Origin: Candidatus Didemnitutus sp.
GTDB lineage: Bacteria > Verrucomicrobiota > Verrucomicrobiia > Opitutales > Opitutaceae
Assembly (NCBI GenBank): GCA_030681265.1
Contig: JAUXXD010000001.1
Location: 1 to 54,272 of the forward strand
Reading direction: 5' to 3'
DNA length: 54,272 nucleotides
Position numbers and translations under genes: made by a program. This document shows positions 17,913 to 26,543 of the stretch, piece by piece; position 1 is the stretch's first letter, and every line of letters starts with the position of its first letter. The notes beneath the pieces are model-generated. The model saw only the letters and a program-made list of their open reading frames with translations. It made no database searches and was not told the DNA's origin.

Positions 17913-17981
17913 ACCCGCAAGGCGGCGAGGCGCGGATTTGACACCACTGGCCGCACGGCGGATGCTCGCGACTCTTTTGTG

Positions 17982-19064
17982 ATGACAACTTCCCCTTTTG
18001 ATTCGGTCGAGACGGCGATCCAAACGATCGCGGCCGGTGGCATGGTCATCGTGACGGATGACGAAGGTCGTGAGAACGAAGGCGATCTGCTCTTTGCGGC
18101 GGAGCAGGCGACGCCGGAAATGGTCAACATGATGATTCGCCACGCGCGGGGTTTGATTTGTGTGCCGATGAGCGAGCCGCAGTTGAAGCGACTCGCGATC
18201 AATCCGATGGTGCAGCAAAATCGCGAGGCGCTGGGGACGGCGTTTACCGTTTCAGTGGATGCCGCCGAAGGCATCACGACTGGGATCAGCGCGTTTGATC
18301 GCGCACGCACGATTCGCTTGCTCGCGGCAACTGAGACGCGGCCCGACGACTTGGTGCAGCCCGGACATATTTTCCCGCTCAGCGCGCGCGCCGGCGGCGT
18401 GTTGGAACGGGCGGGGCACACGGAAGCGGCGGTGGATTTGGCGTTGTTGGCCGGATTGCGGCCGGCGGCGGTGATTTGCGAGATTCTCAGCGACGACGGC
18501 ACGATGGCGCGCTTGCCGGAATTACTGGAGTTCAAACAACGCCACCAACTCCCACTCGTCTCCATCGCGGCGTTGATCGAATACCGTCACAAACGCGAGA
18601 AACTCGTCGAGTGCGTCACCACGCGTCCGTTCGCGTCAGAATACGGTGATTTCACGCTCCACGTGTTTCGCAGCAAAATCGACGGGCGGCATCACCTTGC
18701 GTTTGCCATGGGCGAACTCGGGGCTGGGCCGACGCTCGTGCGGGTGCACACGGAGAATTTGTTGAGCGATGTGTTTCACGGGCGCGACATGGATAGTCAC
18801 CACTCGCTGATCGTCTCGCTCGAGCGCGTGGCCAAGGCCGGGCACGGCGTCATCGTTTACATGGAGCAAAATGGCCGCATGCAGGAAGCGGTGCTCCATG
18901 CGGGCAAACCGGGCCGCATCTCCAACTTGCGCGATTACGGCACGGGCGCGCAGATTCTGACTGCGCTTGGTTTGAAACAGATTCGCCTCCTGGCGCATTC
19001 CAGTCGCCGCGTGGTGGGACTGGATGGTTACGGACTGGAAATCGTCGAACAGGTCCCGGTGTGA
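17982..19064 (+). CDS. ribB: 3,4-dihydroxy-2-butanone 4-phosphate synthase with degenerate GTP cyclohydrolase II domain
   Basis: A 360-residue protein. Residues 1 to about 200 are a complete RibB domain: DDEGRENEGDLLFAAE (metal and substrate acids), ITTGISAFDRARTI, and HIFPLSARAGGVLERAGHTEA. It makes the four-carbon riboflavin precursor from ribulose 5-phosphate. The C-terminal half aligns with GTP cyclohydrolase II (RibA), but the zinc-binding region near residue 250 reads RVHTENLLSDVF followed by HGRDMDSH. All three zinc Cys of RibA are absent, so cyclohydrolase activity is unlikely. An in-frame GTG lies one codon upstream; ATG was chosen. No FMN riboswitch is visible. ribH follows after 54 bases. 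Confidence 0.9.
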   Translation: MTTSPFDSVETAIQTIAAGGMVIVTDDEGRENEGDLLFAAEQATPEMVNMMIRHARGLICVPMSEPQLKRLAINPMVQQNREALGTAFTVSVDAAEGITTGISAFDRARTIRLLAATETRPDDLVQPGHIFPLSARAGGVLERAGHTEAAVDLALLAGLRPAAVICEILSDDGTMARLPELLEFKQRHQLPLVSIAALIEYRHKREKLVECVTTRPFASEYGDFTLHVFRSKIDGRHHLAFAMGELGAGPTLVRVHTENLLSDVFHGRDMDSHHSLIVSLERVAKAGHGVIVYMEQNGRMQEAVLHAGKPGRISNLRDYGTGAQILTALGLKQIRLLAHSSRRVVGLDGYGLEIVEQVPV

Positions 19065-19068
19065 CGCC

Positions 19069-19097
19069 GCGGATTTCGGGTTGCGGATTCCCGATTT
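19069..19097 (+). repeat. Imperfect 14-bp direct repeat between ribB and ribH
   Basis: Two consecutive units, GCGGATTTCGGGTT and GCGGATTCCCGATT, fill most of the 54-base gap between ribB and ribH. The pattern is one of several short-period intergenic repeats in this window and resembles strings I recall as dispersed in PVC genomes. No gene function is implied. Confidence 0.6.
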
Positions 19098-19118
19098 GGC
19101 TCCGCCAATAGACCCTTC

Positions 19119-19604
19119 ATGAGTTTAGATTCACCCAGTCCAATGGCGCAACAAGGTGCCGGCTTCCGCTTCGGCATCGTCGCGGCGTGCTTTAATCCGG
19201 TGCTGGTCGACGGCCTGCTGGCGCGTGCCACCGAGGTGTTGTTGGCCGCCGGGGTGCGCGTCGGGGATCTCACCATTGTGCGCGTGCCGGGTTCACACGA
19301 AGTGCCGTGGGCTGCCCAGCAATTGGCCGCGCAGAAGACTTGCGACGGCGTCCTCGCCCTCGGCGTGCTGATAGGCGGCGACACGAACCACCACGAGATG
19401 GTCGGCCACAGCGTCTCCCACGCGTTGCAACAGGTCGCCCTCACCACCGGCAAGCCCGTGATCAACGGCGTGATCGTGGCCGACACGCTCGCGCAAGCCC
19501 GCGCGCGTTGCGTGGGTAAAATCAATCGCGGCGCCGAATTCGCCCACGCCGCACTCGCCACGGCCGCGCTCGGCCGCACTTTTCGCCGGAGCAAACGACC
19601 ATGA
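19119..19604 (+). CDS. ribH: 6,7-dimethyl-8-ribityllumazine synthase
   Basis: A 161-residue enzyme that condenses the RibB product with 5-amino-6-ribitylaminouracil in the penultimate step of riboflavin synthesis, usually as a hollow 60-mer. Motifs: FGIVAACFNP (substrate loop), VPGSHEVPWAA, and GVLIGGDTNHHEMV with the active-site His. The end, KINRGAEFAHAAL, is close to the family's NRGxEAA. It overlaps nusB by four bases, a pairing common in bacteria. The genes for RibD and RibE are not in this window. Confidence 0.94.
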   Translation: MSLDSPSPMAQQGAGFRFGIVAACFNPVLVDGLLARATEVLLAAGVRVGDLTIVRVPGSHEVPWAAQQLAAQKTCDGVLALGVLIGGDTNHHEMVGHSVSHALQQVALTTGKPVINGVIVADTLAQARARCVGKINRGAEFAHAALATAALGRTFRRSKRP

Positions 19605-20047
19605 GCACCCAATTTAGCCAACGCCGCGAAAGCCGCGCCGCCGCCCTGCAATTCCTCTATTCCTGGAGCATCAACAAGCCCGCCAACATGGCGGACGAAT
19701 TACACCAATTTTTCCAGGCGCTCGAAAAGCCGCGCGATGCCTACGCGTTCGCCGAGGAAATTATCCATGGTGTGATTGCCAATCTTGAGGAAATCGACGG
19801 TTACATCCGGACGCTCGCACACAATTGGGAATTCGAACGCATCGCCCGCATCGACCTCGCTATCCTGCGCATCGCCATCTTCGAGATGCTGCATCGCAAA
19901 GACATTCCTCCGGTGGTTTCGATCAACGAAGCGATCGACCTGAGCAAAAATTTCTCCACCGCGGATTCGAAGCGTTTCATCAACGGCATCCTCGACCGTA
20001 TGAAGGATAAATTAGGCCGCGACGCGCGCAAGTCGGCGACGGAGTAA
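19601..20047 (+). CDS. nusB: Transcription antitermination factor NusB
   Basis: A 148-residue helical protein that binds boxA RNA together with NusE (S10) in rRNA antitermination. The family pattern is clear: RRESRAAALQFLYSW at the N-terminus, then RIARIDLAILRIAIFEML, PPVVSINEAIDLSKNFST and FINGILDRM. It starts within the last codon of ribH (ATGA) and has GGAG nine bases upstream, one of few visible Shine-Dalgarno sequences in the window. Confidence 0.95.
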   Translation: MSTQFSQRRESRAAALQFLYSWSINKPANMADELHQFFQALEKPRDAYAFAEEIIHGVIANLEEIDGYIRTLAHNWEFERIARIDLAILRIAIFEMLHRKDIPPVVSINEAIDLSKNFSTADSKRFINGILDRMKDKLGRDARKSATE

Positions 20048-20103
20048 GCGCGGCTTGCCTTCGGCTACTTTAGCTCACCGCTGAATCGCGCGCGACTGCA
20101 GTC

Positions 20104-21021
20104 ATGTTTTCCCTCTTCAAGAAATTCAAAGACGGCCTGACCAAGACGGTCGCGGCCATTGCGAGCAAGACCCACGGACTCTTTGGCGGGCGAAAGATTG
20201 ACGCGGCTTCGCTCGAAGAACTCGAGGAGGCGCTCTACACGGCGGACTTCGGCGTCGAAACGACGACGGAGATTCTCGAGCAAATCAAAGCCGCCTACAA
20301 ACAGGATAAGGAACTGCGCGGCCAGCAAGCGGCCGCCATCGGGGTGGCGGTGTTGCAACGCGTGCTCGCGGGTGCCGAGGGCGTGCTGCCTCCTCCGACG
20401 GATAAGCCGGTCGTGATTGCGATGATTGGCGTCAACGGTTCCGGCAAGACGACCACCACCGCGAAGCTCGCGCACAAACTCAAGGCCGATGGACAAACCG
20501 TCATCGTCGCGGCCTGCGACACGTTTCGCGCCGCAGCCGTCGAGCAATTGCAGAGTTGGGCCACGCGGCTCGATCTGGAAATTGTCGCGAGCCACACCGG
20601 CGCCGATTCGGCCGCGGTGGCGTTCGATGCGTGGCAAGCGGCGAAGTCGCGCGGTCACGACTGGTTGATCGTCGATACGGCCGGCCGACTGCACACGAAG
20701 AGCAATTTGATGGACGAGTTGGCGAAAATTCGCCGTGTGCTGCAAAAACACGATGCGAACGCGCCGCAACATCGCTGGTTGGTCGTCGATGGCTCGCTCG
20801 GCAGCAACTCGATCGAACAGGCGCGCGTGTTTCACCAGAGCTTTGGTCTGACGGGATTAGTCGTCACCAAACTCGACGGCACGAGTCGCGGCGGTGCCAT
20901 CGTCGGTATCTACCGTCAGTTGCGCATTCCGATTTATTTCATCGGACTCGGCGAGCAGCCCGACGATCTGCAGCCGTTCTCAATTGAGAACTACAGCAAA
21001 GCGGTTTTCGGCCTCGACTAA
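20104..21021 (+). CDS. ftsY: Signal recognition particle receptor FtsY
   Basis: A 305-residue SRP GTPase that docks ribosome-nascent chain complexes at the membrane. The N domain is followed by the G domain with GVNGSGKTTTT (109-119), DTFRAAAVEQLQ, DTAGRLHTKSNLMDEL, TKLDGTSRGG and GLGEQPDDLQPF. It lacks the acidic A domain of the E. coli protein, as is usual in shorter FtsY forms; a short basic-hydrophobic start (FSLFKKFKDGLTK) probably provides membrane contact. Confidence 0.95.
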   Translation: MFSLFKKFKDGLTKTVAAIASKTHGLFGGRKIDAASLEELEEALYTADFGVETTTEILEQIKAAYKQDKELRGQQAAAIGVAVLQRVLAGAEGVLPPPTDKPVVIAMIGVNGSGKTTTTAKLAHKLKADGQTVIVAACDTFRAAAVEQLQSWATRLDLEIVASHTGADSAAVAFDAWQAAKSRGHDWLIVDTAGRLHTKSNLMDELAKIRRVLQKHDANAPQHRWLVVDGSLGSNSIEQARVFHQSFGLTGLVVTKLDGTSRGGAIVGIYRQLRIPIYFIGLGEQPDDLQPFSIENYSKAVFGLD

Positions 21022-21119
21022 CTGGTCGCGCCGCCCCGGGAGGGTGCCTGTCATAACCCAAGGGCATTCTTGACCCGTCCCGCCTGCTCCGGCATCAATC
21101 AGGCAACAATTATTTCGAA

Positions 21120-21221
21120 ATGACCCAGCGCACCTCACTTCTACTGAGCCTGCCCGCCGCGATTATTATCGTGGTCGTCATTCTGCTTACCCCGACTTCA
21201 GGGCGGCATTCGCATTCTTAA
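21120..21221 (+). CDS. Branched-chain amino acid leader peptide of the ilv operon
   Basis: A 33-codon reading frame in the 325-base gap before ilvD. Its core reads LLLSLPAAIIIVVVILL: six Leu, four Ile and three Val codons among residues 7-23. This is the composition expected of an attenuation leader peptide for the ilv genes that follow, as in the enteric ilvL and ilvB leaders. The stop codon (TAA at 21219) lies downstream of a GGGCGGC segment that can pair with the terminator's left arm. No Shine-Dalgarno is visible, as with most genes here. A possible -35 TTGACC at 21070-21075 lies about 50 bases upstream, with only a weak -10. Not a chance ORF in my judgement, because codons, position and RNA structure agree. 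Confidence 0.8.
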   Translation: MTQRTSLLLSLPAAIIIVVVILLTPTSGRHSHS

Positions 21222-21282
21222 AGAGCACAACACTCCCCAAGTTTCGAAAAGGCCGCCCAGACCGGGCGGTCTTTTTGTTTTT
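21201..21282 (+). terminator. Attenuator: antiterminator segment and intrinsic terminator before ilvD
   Basis: The terminator is GGCCGCCC (21251-21258), loop AGACC, GGGCGGTC (21264-21271; one G-U pair), followed by TTTTTGTTTTT. A competing segment GGGCGGC (21201-21207) inside the leader-peptide gene is exactly complementary to GCCGCCC (21252-21258), so either structure can form but not both. Expected behaviour: a ribosome stalled at the Ile/Val/Leu codons (21162-21188) leaves 21201-21207 free to form the antiterminator. A ribosome reaching the stop at 21219 covers it, and the terminator forms. Pairings are read from sequence; regulation is inferred from known attenuators. Confidence 0.82.
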
Positions 21283-21346
21283 AAAACCATGACCTTCGCT
21301 TCTCTCCAATTGCCCCTCTCCAACTCACGGAGAAATTTCTTTTCCC

Positions 21347-23017
21347 ATGACTGATCTTCGACGCAATTCCCGTGTTATCACCGAGGGCCCGCATCGTGCG
21401 CCGGCCCGGGCAATGATGAAAGCAGTCGGTTTCACCGACGCGGATTTGGAGAAGCCGCTCATCGGCATCGCCAACACGTGGACCGAAATCGGGCCCTGCA
21501 ATTTCCATCTTCGCGAGTTGGCGGAGCATGTGAAAGCAGGCGTGCGCGCCGCCGGTGGCACGCCGTTGGAGTTCAACACGGTCTCTATTTCCGACGGTAT
21601 CACGATGGGCACCGAGGGCATGAAGACCTCGCTGATCTCGCGCGAAGTCATTTGCGACTCGATCGAACTCGTCACCCGCGGCAACGCCCTCGACGGCCTC
21701 GTCTGCCTTTCGTCGTGCGACAAAACCAACCCCGGCGTCATGATGGCGCTCGCGCGGCTCGATGTGCCCGGTCTCGCGCTCTACGGCGGTTCGATCAATC
21801 ACGGCACTCATGGCGGAAAAGCGTTGACCGTGCAGGATGTCTTTGAAGCCGTTGGCGCGTTTTCCGCCGGCAAGATCGACGCTCAAGAGTTTAAGTGCAT
21901 CGAAGATGCCGCGTGTCCCACGGCCGGTGCGTGCGGCGGTCAATTCACCGCGAACACGATGGCAACGATCATGGAAGCAATTGGCATCTCGCCGGTCGGC
22001 GCCAATGGAATTCCCGCCACCGATCCGGCGAAAGCCGAGGCGGCGTTTCGCTGCGGTGAAATAGCCGTGGAATTAGTGCGACAGGATTTGCGTCCGTCGC
22101 GCATTTTCACGCGACCAGCATTCGAAAACGCCATCACCTCGGTCGCGGCGTCGGGTGGTTCGACGAACGCGGTTTTGCATCTGCTCGCCCTCGCGCGCGA
22201 AGTCACCGTGCCACTCACGTTGGAAGACTTCGACCAAATCAGCGCGCGCACGCCGACCATCGCGACGTTGAAACCCGGCGGACTTTACACGGCGGTGGAA
22301 ATGCACGCCGCGGGCGGCATGTCGCTGCTTTTGCGCCGTCTTTTCGAAGGCGGTTTTCTCGCCGCCGATTGCGCGACCGTCACCGGGCGCACGCTCGGCG
22401 AAGAAGTGCGCGAAGCGCCCGAAACGGCGGGCCAGCAAGTCATTCGTCCGACGAGCAAACCTTTCAAGCCGCACGGTGGTTTGGTGATCTTGCGCGGTAA
22501 TCTCGCTGCGGAAGGTTGCGTGTTAAAAATTGCCGGCAGCAGCGTCGAGCGGCACCGCGGCCCGGCGCGTGTTTTTAATTGCGAAGAAGACGCGATGGCC
22601 GCCGCGAACAAGCAGGCGATCAAAGCCGGCGATGTCGTCGTGATCCGCTACGAGGGACCCAAGGGCGGTCCCGGCATGCGCGAAATGCTCGGCGTCACTG
22701 CCGCACTCGCCGGGGCGGGTTTGGCCGAGTCGGTGGCGCTGCTCACTGACGGACGATTCTCCGGGGCGACGCGTGGTTTCTCCATTGGACACGTCGCACC
22801 CGAAGCGGCAGTCGGTGGGCTGATCGCCTTCGTGAACGAAGGCGATACCATCGAAATCGATGTGGCGAAACGACTCCTGCACCTCGACGTGTCGGACGCC
22901 GTGCTCGCCGAGCGTCGCCAAGGTTGGACCAGTCCCGCTCCGCGTTATCAACGCGGCGTGATGGCCAAATATGCCGCAACCGTGTCTTCCGCTGCGACCG
23001 GTGCTTATACAACTTAA
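21347..23017 (+). CDS. ilvD: Dihydroxy-acid dehydratase
   Basis: A 556-residue iron-sulfur enzyme that dehydrates dihydroxy acids to 2-oxoisovalerate and 2-oxo-3-methylvalerate, the third common step of Val and Ile synthesis. Cluster cysteines are in LSSCDKTNPG and DAACPTAGACGGQFTANTM. The C-terminal GRFSGATRGFSIGHVAPEAA with the catalytic Ser motif is intact. First structural gene after the attenuator, with a 64-base gap from the terminator T-run. ilvB begins 30 bases downstream. Confidence 0.97.
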   Translation: MTDLRRNSRVITEGPHRAPARAMMKAVGFTDADLEKPLIGIANTWTEIGPCNFHLRELAEHVKAGVRAAGGTPLEFNTVSISDGITMGTEGMKTSLISREVICDSIELVTRGNALDGLVCLSSCDKTNPGVMMALARLDVPGLALYGGSINHGTHGGKALTVQDVFEAVGAFSAGKIDAQEFKCIEDAACPTAGACGGQFTANTMATIMEAIGISPVGANGIPATDPAKAEAAFRCGEIAVELVRQDLRPSRIFTRPAFENAITSVAASGGSTNAVLHLLALAREVTVPLTLEDFDQISARTPTIATLKPGGLYTAVEMHAAGGMSLLLRRLFEGGFLAADCATVTGRTLGEEVREAPETAGQQVIRPTSKPFKPHGGLVILRGNLAAEGCVLKIAGSSVERHRGPARVFNCEEDAMAAANKQAIKAGDVVVIRYEGPKGGPGMREMLGVTAALAGAGLAESVALLTDGRFSGATRGFSIGHVAPEAAVGGLIAFVNEGDTIEIDVAKRLLHLDVSDAVLAERRQGWTSPAPRYQRGVMAKYAATVSSAATGAYTT

Positions 23018-23047
23018 CCCCACGCGATAAACTTCAATTCCACATCC

Positions 23048-24820
23048 ATGAAACTCACCGGTGCAGAAATTATTTGGGAATGCCTCATCCGCGAAGGCGT
23101 CGATGTCGTGTTCGGCTACCCGGGCGGCGCCATTTTGCCGACCTACGACGCGATGACGAAATATCCGCAAATCCACCACGTGCTCACACGCCACGAACAG
23201 GGCGCGACGCACATGGCGGACGGTTACGCGCGGGCCAGCGGCAAAGTCGGTGTGGCCATCGCCACTTCCGGCCCCGGTGCGACCAACATGGTCACGGGCA
23301 TCGCCACCGCCATCATGGATTCGTCCCCGATCGTGTGCATCACCGGCCAGGTCGGCTCCAAGGCCCTCGGCACCGACGCGTTCCAGGAAACCGACGTCAC
23401 GGGCGTCACGTTGCCGATCACGAAACACAATTACCTCGTCACGCGCGCCGGCGACATCGCCCGCGTGTTGCGCGAAGCGTTCTACATCGCCAAGAGTGGT
23501 CGTCCGGGCCCGGTCCTCGTCGACATCACCAAGGATGCGCAACAATCCAGCGCCGAGTTTGATTGGGATGGCGTTGCGCCAAGTCTGCCGGGTTACCGTC
23601 CGAATCTCCGCGCACTGCCCTCGGAATACGAACGCGCGCTCCAATTGCTCAATTCCGCCAAGCGCCCCGTGATTCTCGCGGGCCAAGGTATTCTCAAGGC
23701 CAGCGCGACCGCGCAAGTGCTCGAGTTCGCGACGGCCGCCGGCGTTCCGATTGCCGTGACCTTGCTCGGCATCGGTGCGATTCCCGCGTCGTCACCGCTC
23801 AACCTCGGTATGATGGGCATGCACGGTGAGGCGTGGGTGAATCAGGCGATTCAACAAGCCGACTTGCTCATCGCACTCGGCATGCGTTTCGACGATCGCG
23901 TCACGGGCAATCTCAAGACTTACGCTCCGAACGCGAAAAAAATTCACGTCGAAATCGATCCATCCGAAGTGAACAAGAACGTGCACGTCGACGTCGCGTT
24001 GATCGGTGACTTGTTGGAAATCATCACCGAACTTCGCCCGCGCGTGGAGACCAATGCGCGCGCCGAATGGTGGGCCAAGATCGCCGAAATGAAAGGCGAC
24101 TCCGCCGTGCTCGACATTCAGGCGTTGCCGGACAACGGCCACCTCTACGCCGCGCATGTCATCAACGACATTTGGCGCGCCACGAAGGATCGCGAAACCA
24201 TCGTCGTCACTGACGTCGGCCAGCACCAAATGTGGGAAGCGCAATACTACCGTCACGAAGCGCCGCGTTCGCTCATCACCTCCGGCGGTCTCGGCACGAT
24301 GGGTTTTGCGCTGCCCGCGGCCATTGGCGCGAAATTCGCCTGCCCGGAAAAAGACGTTTGGGTCGTCGTGGGCGACGGCGGTTTCCAAATGACGATGCCA
24401 GAACTCGCGACGATCGCGCAGGAGAAAATCAAAATCAACGTCGCCATCATCAACAACGCCTTCCTCGGCATGGTGCGGCAATGGCAGGAATTTTTCTACG
24501 ACAAACGTTACGCCGCCACCCCGTTGCTGGGACCGGATTTCGTGAAACTGGCCGATGCCTTCGGTTTGAAAGGCGTGCGCGTCACCCAGCGCTCCGAAGT
24601 TACGCCCGCCGTGCTCGACGGCCTCGCCCACGAAGGCACGGTCGTCTTTGACTTCCGCGTCGAACAAGAAGATTCGGTCTTCCCGATGGTGCCGGCGGGC
24701 GCGGCCCTCGACAAAATGATCCGCCGACCGAAGCGCGACGTGCTTGCCGAGACGGGCTCCGACAAAGAGTGGCAAATGCCGACCGCGAAAGCGCCCGCCG
24801 CCACGACCGAAAACTCCTAA
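23048..24820 (+). CDS. ilvB: Acetolactate synthase, large (catalytic) subunit
   Basis: A 590-residue ThDP- and FAD-dependent enzyme catalysing the first common step of Val/Leu/Ile synthesis. Visible features: GYPGGAILPTYD, RHEQGATHMADGYARASG with the catalytic Glu, the central FAD-binding domain with GMHGEAWVNQAIQQADLLIALGMRFDDR, and the ThDP motif GDGGFQMTMPELAT ending in NN. Length is standard for the anabolic enzyme with a regulatory partner, which follows 12 bases downstream. Confidence 0.96.
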   Translation: MKLTGAEIIWECLIREGVDVVFGYPGGAILPTYDAMTKYPQIHHVLTRHEQGATHMADGYARASGKVGVAIATSGPGATNMVTGIATAIMDSSPIVCITGQVGSKALGTDAFQETDVTGVTLPITKHNYLVTRAGDIARVLREAFYIAKSGRPGPVLVDITKDAQQSSAEFDWDGVAPSLPGYRPNLRALPSEYERALQLLNSAKRPVILAGQGILKASATAQVLEFATAAGVPIAVTLLGIGAIPASSPLNLGMMGMHGEAWVNQAIQQADLLIALGMRFDDRVTGNLKTYAPNAKKIHVEIDPSEVNKNVHVDVALIGDLLEIITELRPRVETNARAEWWAKIAEMKGDSAVLDIQALPDNGHLYAAHVINDIWRATKDRETIVVTDVGQHQMWEAQYYRHEAPRSLITSGGLGTMGFALPAAIGAKFACPEKDVWVVVGDGGFQMTMPELATIAQEKIKINVAIINNAFLGMVRQWQEFFYDKRYAATPLLGPDFVKLADAFGLKGVRVTQRSEVTPAVLDGLAHEGTVVFDFRVEQEDSVFPMVPAGAALDKMIRRPKRDVLAETGSDKEWQMPTAKAPAATTENS

Positions 24821-24832
24821 TTACTTCCCGCC

Positions 24833-25408
24833 ATGGCTAAACATACTCTCATCGCTTACGTCGAAGACGTGCCCGGCGTCTTGAATCGCGTCGCGTCGCT
24901 CTTTCGCCGCCGCAACTTTAACATCGATTCCCTCACCGTCGGCCGCACGGAAAAAGCCGGCGTCTCCCGGCTCACCGTCGTCGTTGACGCCACCGAGGCC
25001 GGTGCGCGCATCGTCGAGGCAAACCTCTACAAACTCGTCAACGTGCTCCGCGTCGACGACCTCAGCCACAAGGCTTCGCTGCACCGCGAACTCGCATTGG
25101 TGAAGGTTGGGGTGACGCCGGAATCCCGCTCTCAAGTGCTGCAACTCGTCGATGTCTTCCGCGCCCGCATCGTCGATGTGGACGAGGAATCACTCGTCAT
25201 TGAAGTTACCGGCACGCCGGAGAAAATTAGCAAATTTGAAATCATGATCCGTCACTACGGCATCCTTGAAATGGTGCGCGCGGGCACGGTTTCGATGGCG
25301 CGCGGGCACGACAAACTCACCGCCAACCCGCCGCTCGTGCGCGCGGAAGTTCCCGATGCCAGCGCGCCCCACGATCCCGCTGACGCCGGTATCTCCATGT
25401 CAGTTTAA
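24833..25408 (+). CDS. ilvN: Acetolactate synthase, small (regulatory) subunit
   Basis: A 191-residue regulatory partner of IlvB. The N-terminal ACT domain (TLIAYVEDVPGVLNRVASLF, then RRNFNIDSLTVG) is the valine-sensing site in this family. The C-terminal domain, including FEIMIRHYGILEMVRAGTVSMARG, matches the ilvH/ilvN second domain. It activates the large subunit and confers feedback inhibition. About 20 residues longer at the C-terminus than short forms. The start context is cccgccATGg. Confidence 0.94.
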   Translation: MAKHTLIAYVEDVPGVLNRVASLFRRRNFNIDSLTVGRTEKAGVSRLTVVVDATEAGARIVEANLYKLVNVLRVDDLSHKASLHRELALVKVGVTPESRSQVLQLVDVFRARIVDVDEESLVIEVTGTPEKISKFEIMIRHYGILEMVRAGTVSMARGHDKLTANPPLVRAEVPDASAPHDPADAGISMSV

Positions 25409-25439
25409 CCCAACCTCCAACGTCTAATCCCGATTTACC

Positions 25440-26456
25440 ATGGCTAAAGTCTACTACGATAAAAACGCGGATCTCGAACTGATCCGTTCCCGCAAAGTCG
25501 CCATTGTGGGCTACGGCTCGCAAGGCCACGCCCACGCGCTCAACCTGCGCGACAGCGGCGTCGACGTTCGCGTCGGCCTCGCCAAGACGAGCAAGTCGCG
25601 CGCGAAAGCGAAGAAAGCCGGCCTCAAGGTTGATACGGTTGAAGGCGTCGCCAAGTGGGCCGACCTCATCATGCTGCTCGTGCCGGATCACACGCAGGCG
25701 CAGGTTTACCGCGACTCGATTGCGCCGCACCTCACGCCGGGGAAGGCGCTGTTTTTCGCGCACGGTTTCAACATCCGCTTCGGTGCCATCCAACCGCCGC
25801 CGGGCGTCGATGTCGCGATGGTTGCGCCGAAAAGCCCCGGTCACCGCGTGCGCGAAGTGTTTCAGGAGGGCGGCGGCGTCCCCGGCCTTTTCGCGGTGCA
25901 TCAAGACGCAACAAAGAAGGCGAAGAAACTCGCGCTCGCCTATGCGCGCGGCGTCGGTTGCACCCGCGCGGGTGTGTTGGAAACGACCTTTACCGAAGAA
26001 ACTGAAACGGATTTGTTCGGCGAACAAGCCGTGTTGTGCGGCGGCTGTGCAGAACTCGTCAAAGCGGGCTTCAAGACGCTCGTTGATGCCGGTTACCAGC
26101 CCGAGATCGCCTACTTCGAGTGCATGCACGAGTTAAAGCTGATCGTCGATCTGATGTATCGCGGCGGCCTCAACTACATGCGCTACTCCGTGTCCGACAC
26201 GGCGGAGTGGGGCGACTACGTTTCCGGTCCGCGCGTCGTCACCAAGCAGACGCAGCAGGAAATGAAGCGCATCCTCGCCGACATTCAGTCGGGCAAGTTC
26301 GCCAAGCGCTTCATGGCCGAGAATAACCAATACGGTCGCAAGACCATGAACAAGTTCCGCCAGACCGAGCGCAAACAAAAGATCGAAGTCGTCGGCGCGA
26401 AGCTGCGCAAGATGATGCCGTTTCTCAATCCCGTTACGATTAAGCCAGGCGATTAA
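25440..26456 (+). CDS. ilvC: Ketol-acid reductoisomerase (class I)
   Basis: A 338-residue enzyme for the second common step of Val/Ile synthesis (isomerisation and NADPH reduction of acetolactate). The Rossmann motif is [17 protein letters not shown], with SKSRAKAKK following, where class I enzymes bind the NADPH phosphate. Knotted C-terminal domain motifs: [32 protein letters not shown] and [12 protein letters not shown] with the metal-binding acids. Length is class I (about 330). A GC-rich hairpin lies 28 bases after the stop. Confidence 0.97.
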   Translation: MAKVYYDKNADLELIRSRKVAIVGYGSQGHAHALNLRDSGVDVRVGLAKTSKSRAKAKKAGLKVDTVEGVAKWADLIMLLVPDHTQAQVYRDSIAPHLTPGKALFFAHGFNIRFGAIQPPPGVDVAMVAPKSPGHRVREVFQEGGGVPGLFAVHQDATKKAKKLALAYARGVGCTRAGVLETTFTEETETDLFGEQAVLCGGCAELVKAGFKTLVDAGYQPEIAYFECMHELKLIVDLMYRGGLNYMRYSVSDTAEWGDYVSGPRVVTKQTQQEMKRILADIQSGKFAKRFMAENNQYGRKTMNKFRQTERKQKIEVVGAKLRKMMPFLNPVTIKPGD

Positions 26457-26484
26457 TTCACCTGTTTTGTTATTAGTCACGGGT

Positions 26485-26504
26485 GGGCGGCCGTTCAGCC
26501 GCCC
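26485..26504 (+). repeat. Palindromic GC hairpin after ilvC
   Basis: GGGCGGC, loop CGTTCA, GCCGCCC: a perfect 7-bp stem followed by a CCTTCC tract, not by a T-run. It could slow or end transcription between ilvC and leuA. It also resembles two other palindromes in the window (46844-46863, 52610-52637), so it may belong to a dispersed hairpin family. Confidence 0.5.
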
Positions 26505-26543
26505 GCCCTTCCTCCGCTCCATTCACCTCAACTCCCTATTATT

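Noticed and set aside
17913-17981. FMN riboswitch upstream of ribB
   Set aside because: Only 69 bases separate the genes and no conserved RFN core was recognisable.
15855-18218. 787-codon minus-strand open frame across the secreted protein, phosphate symporter and ribB
   Set aside because: It is antisense to three well-supported genes and is Arg/His-rich low-complexity sequence, as expected for a shadow frame.
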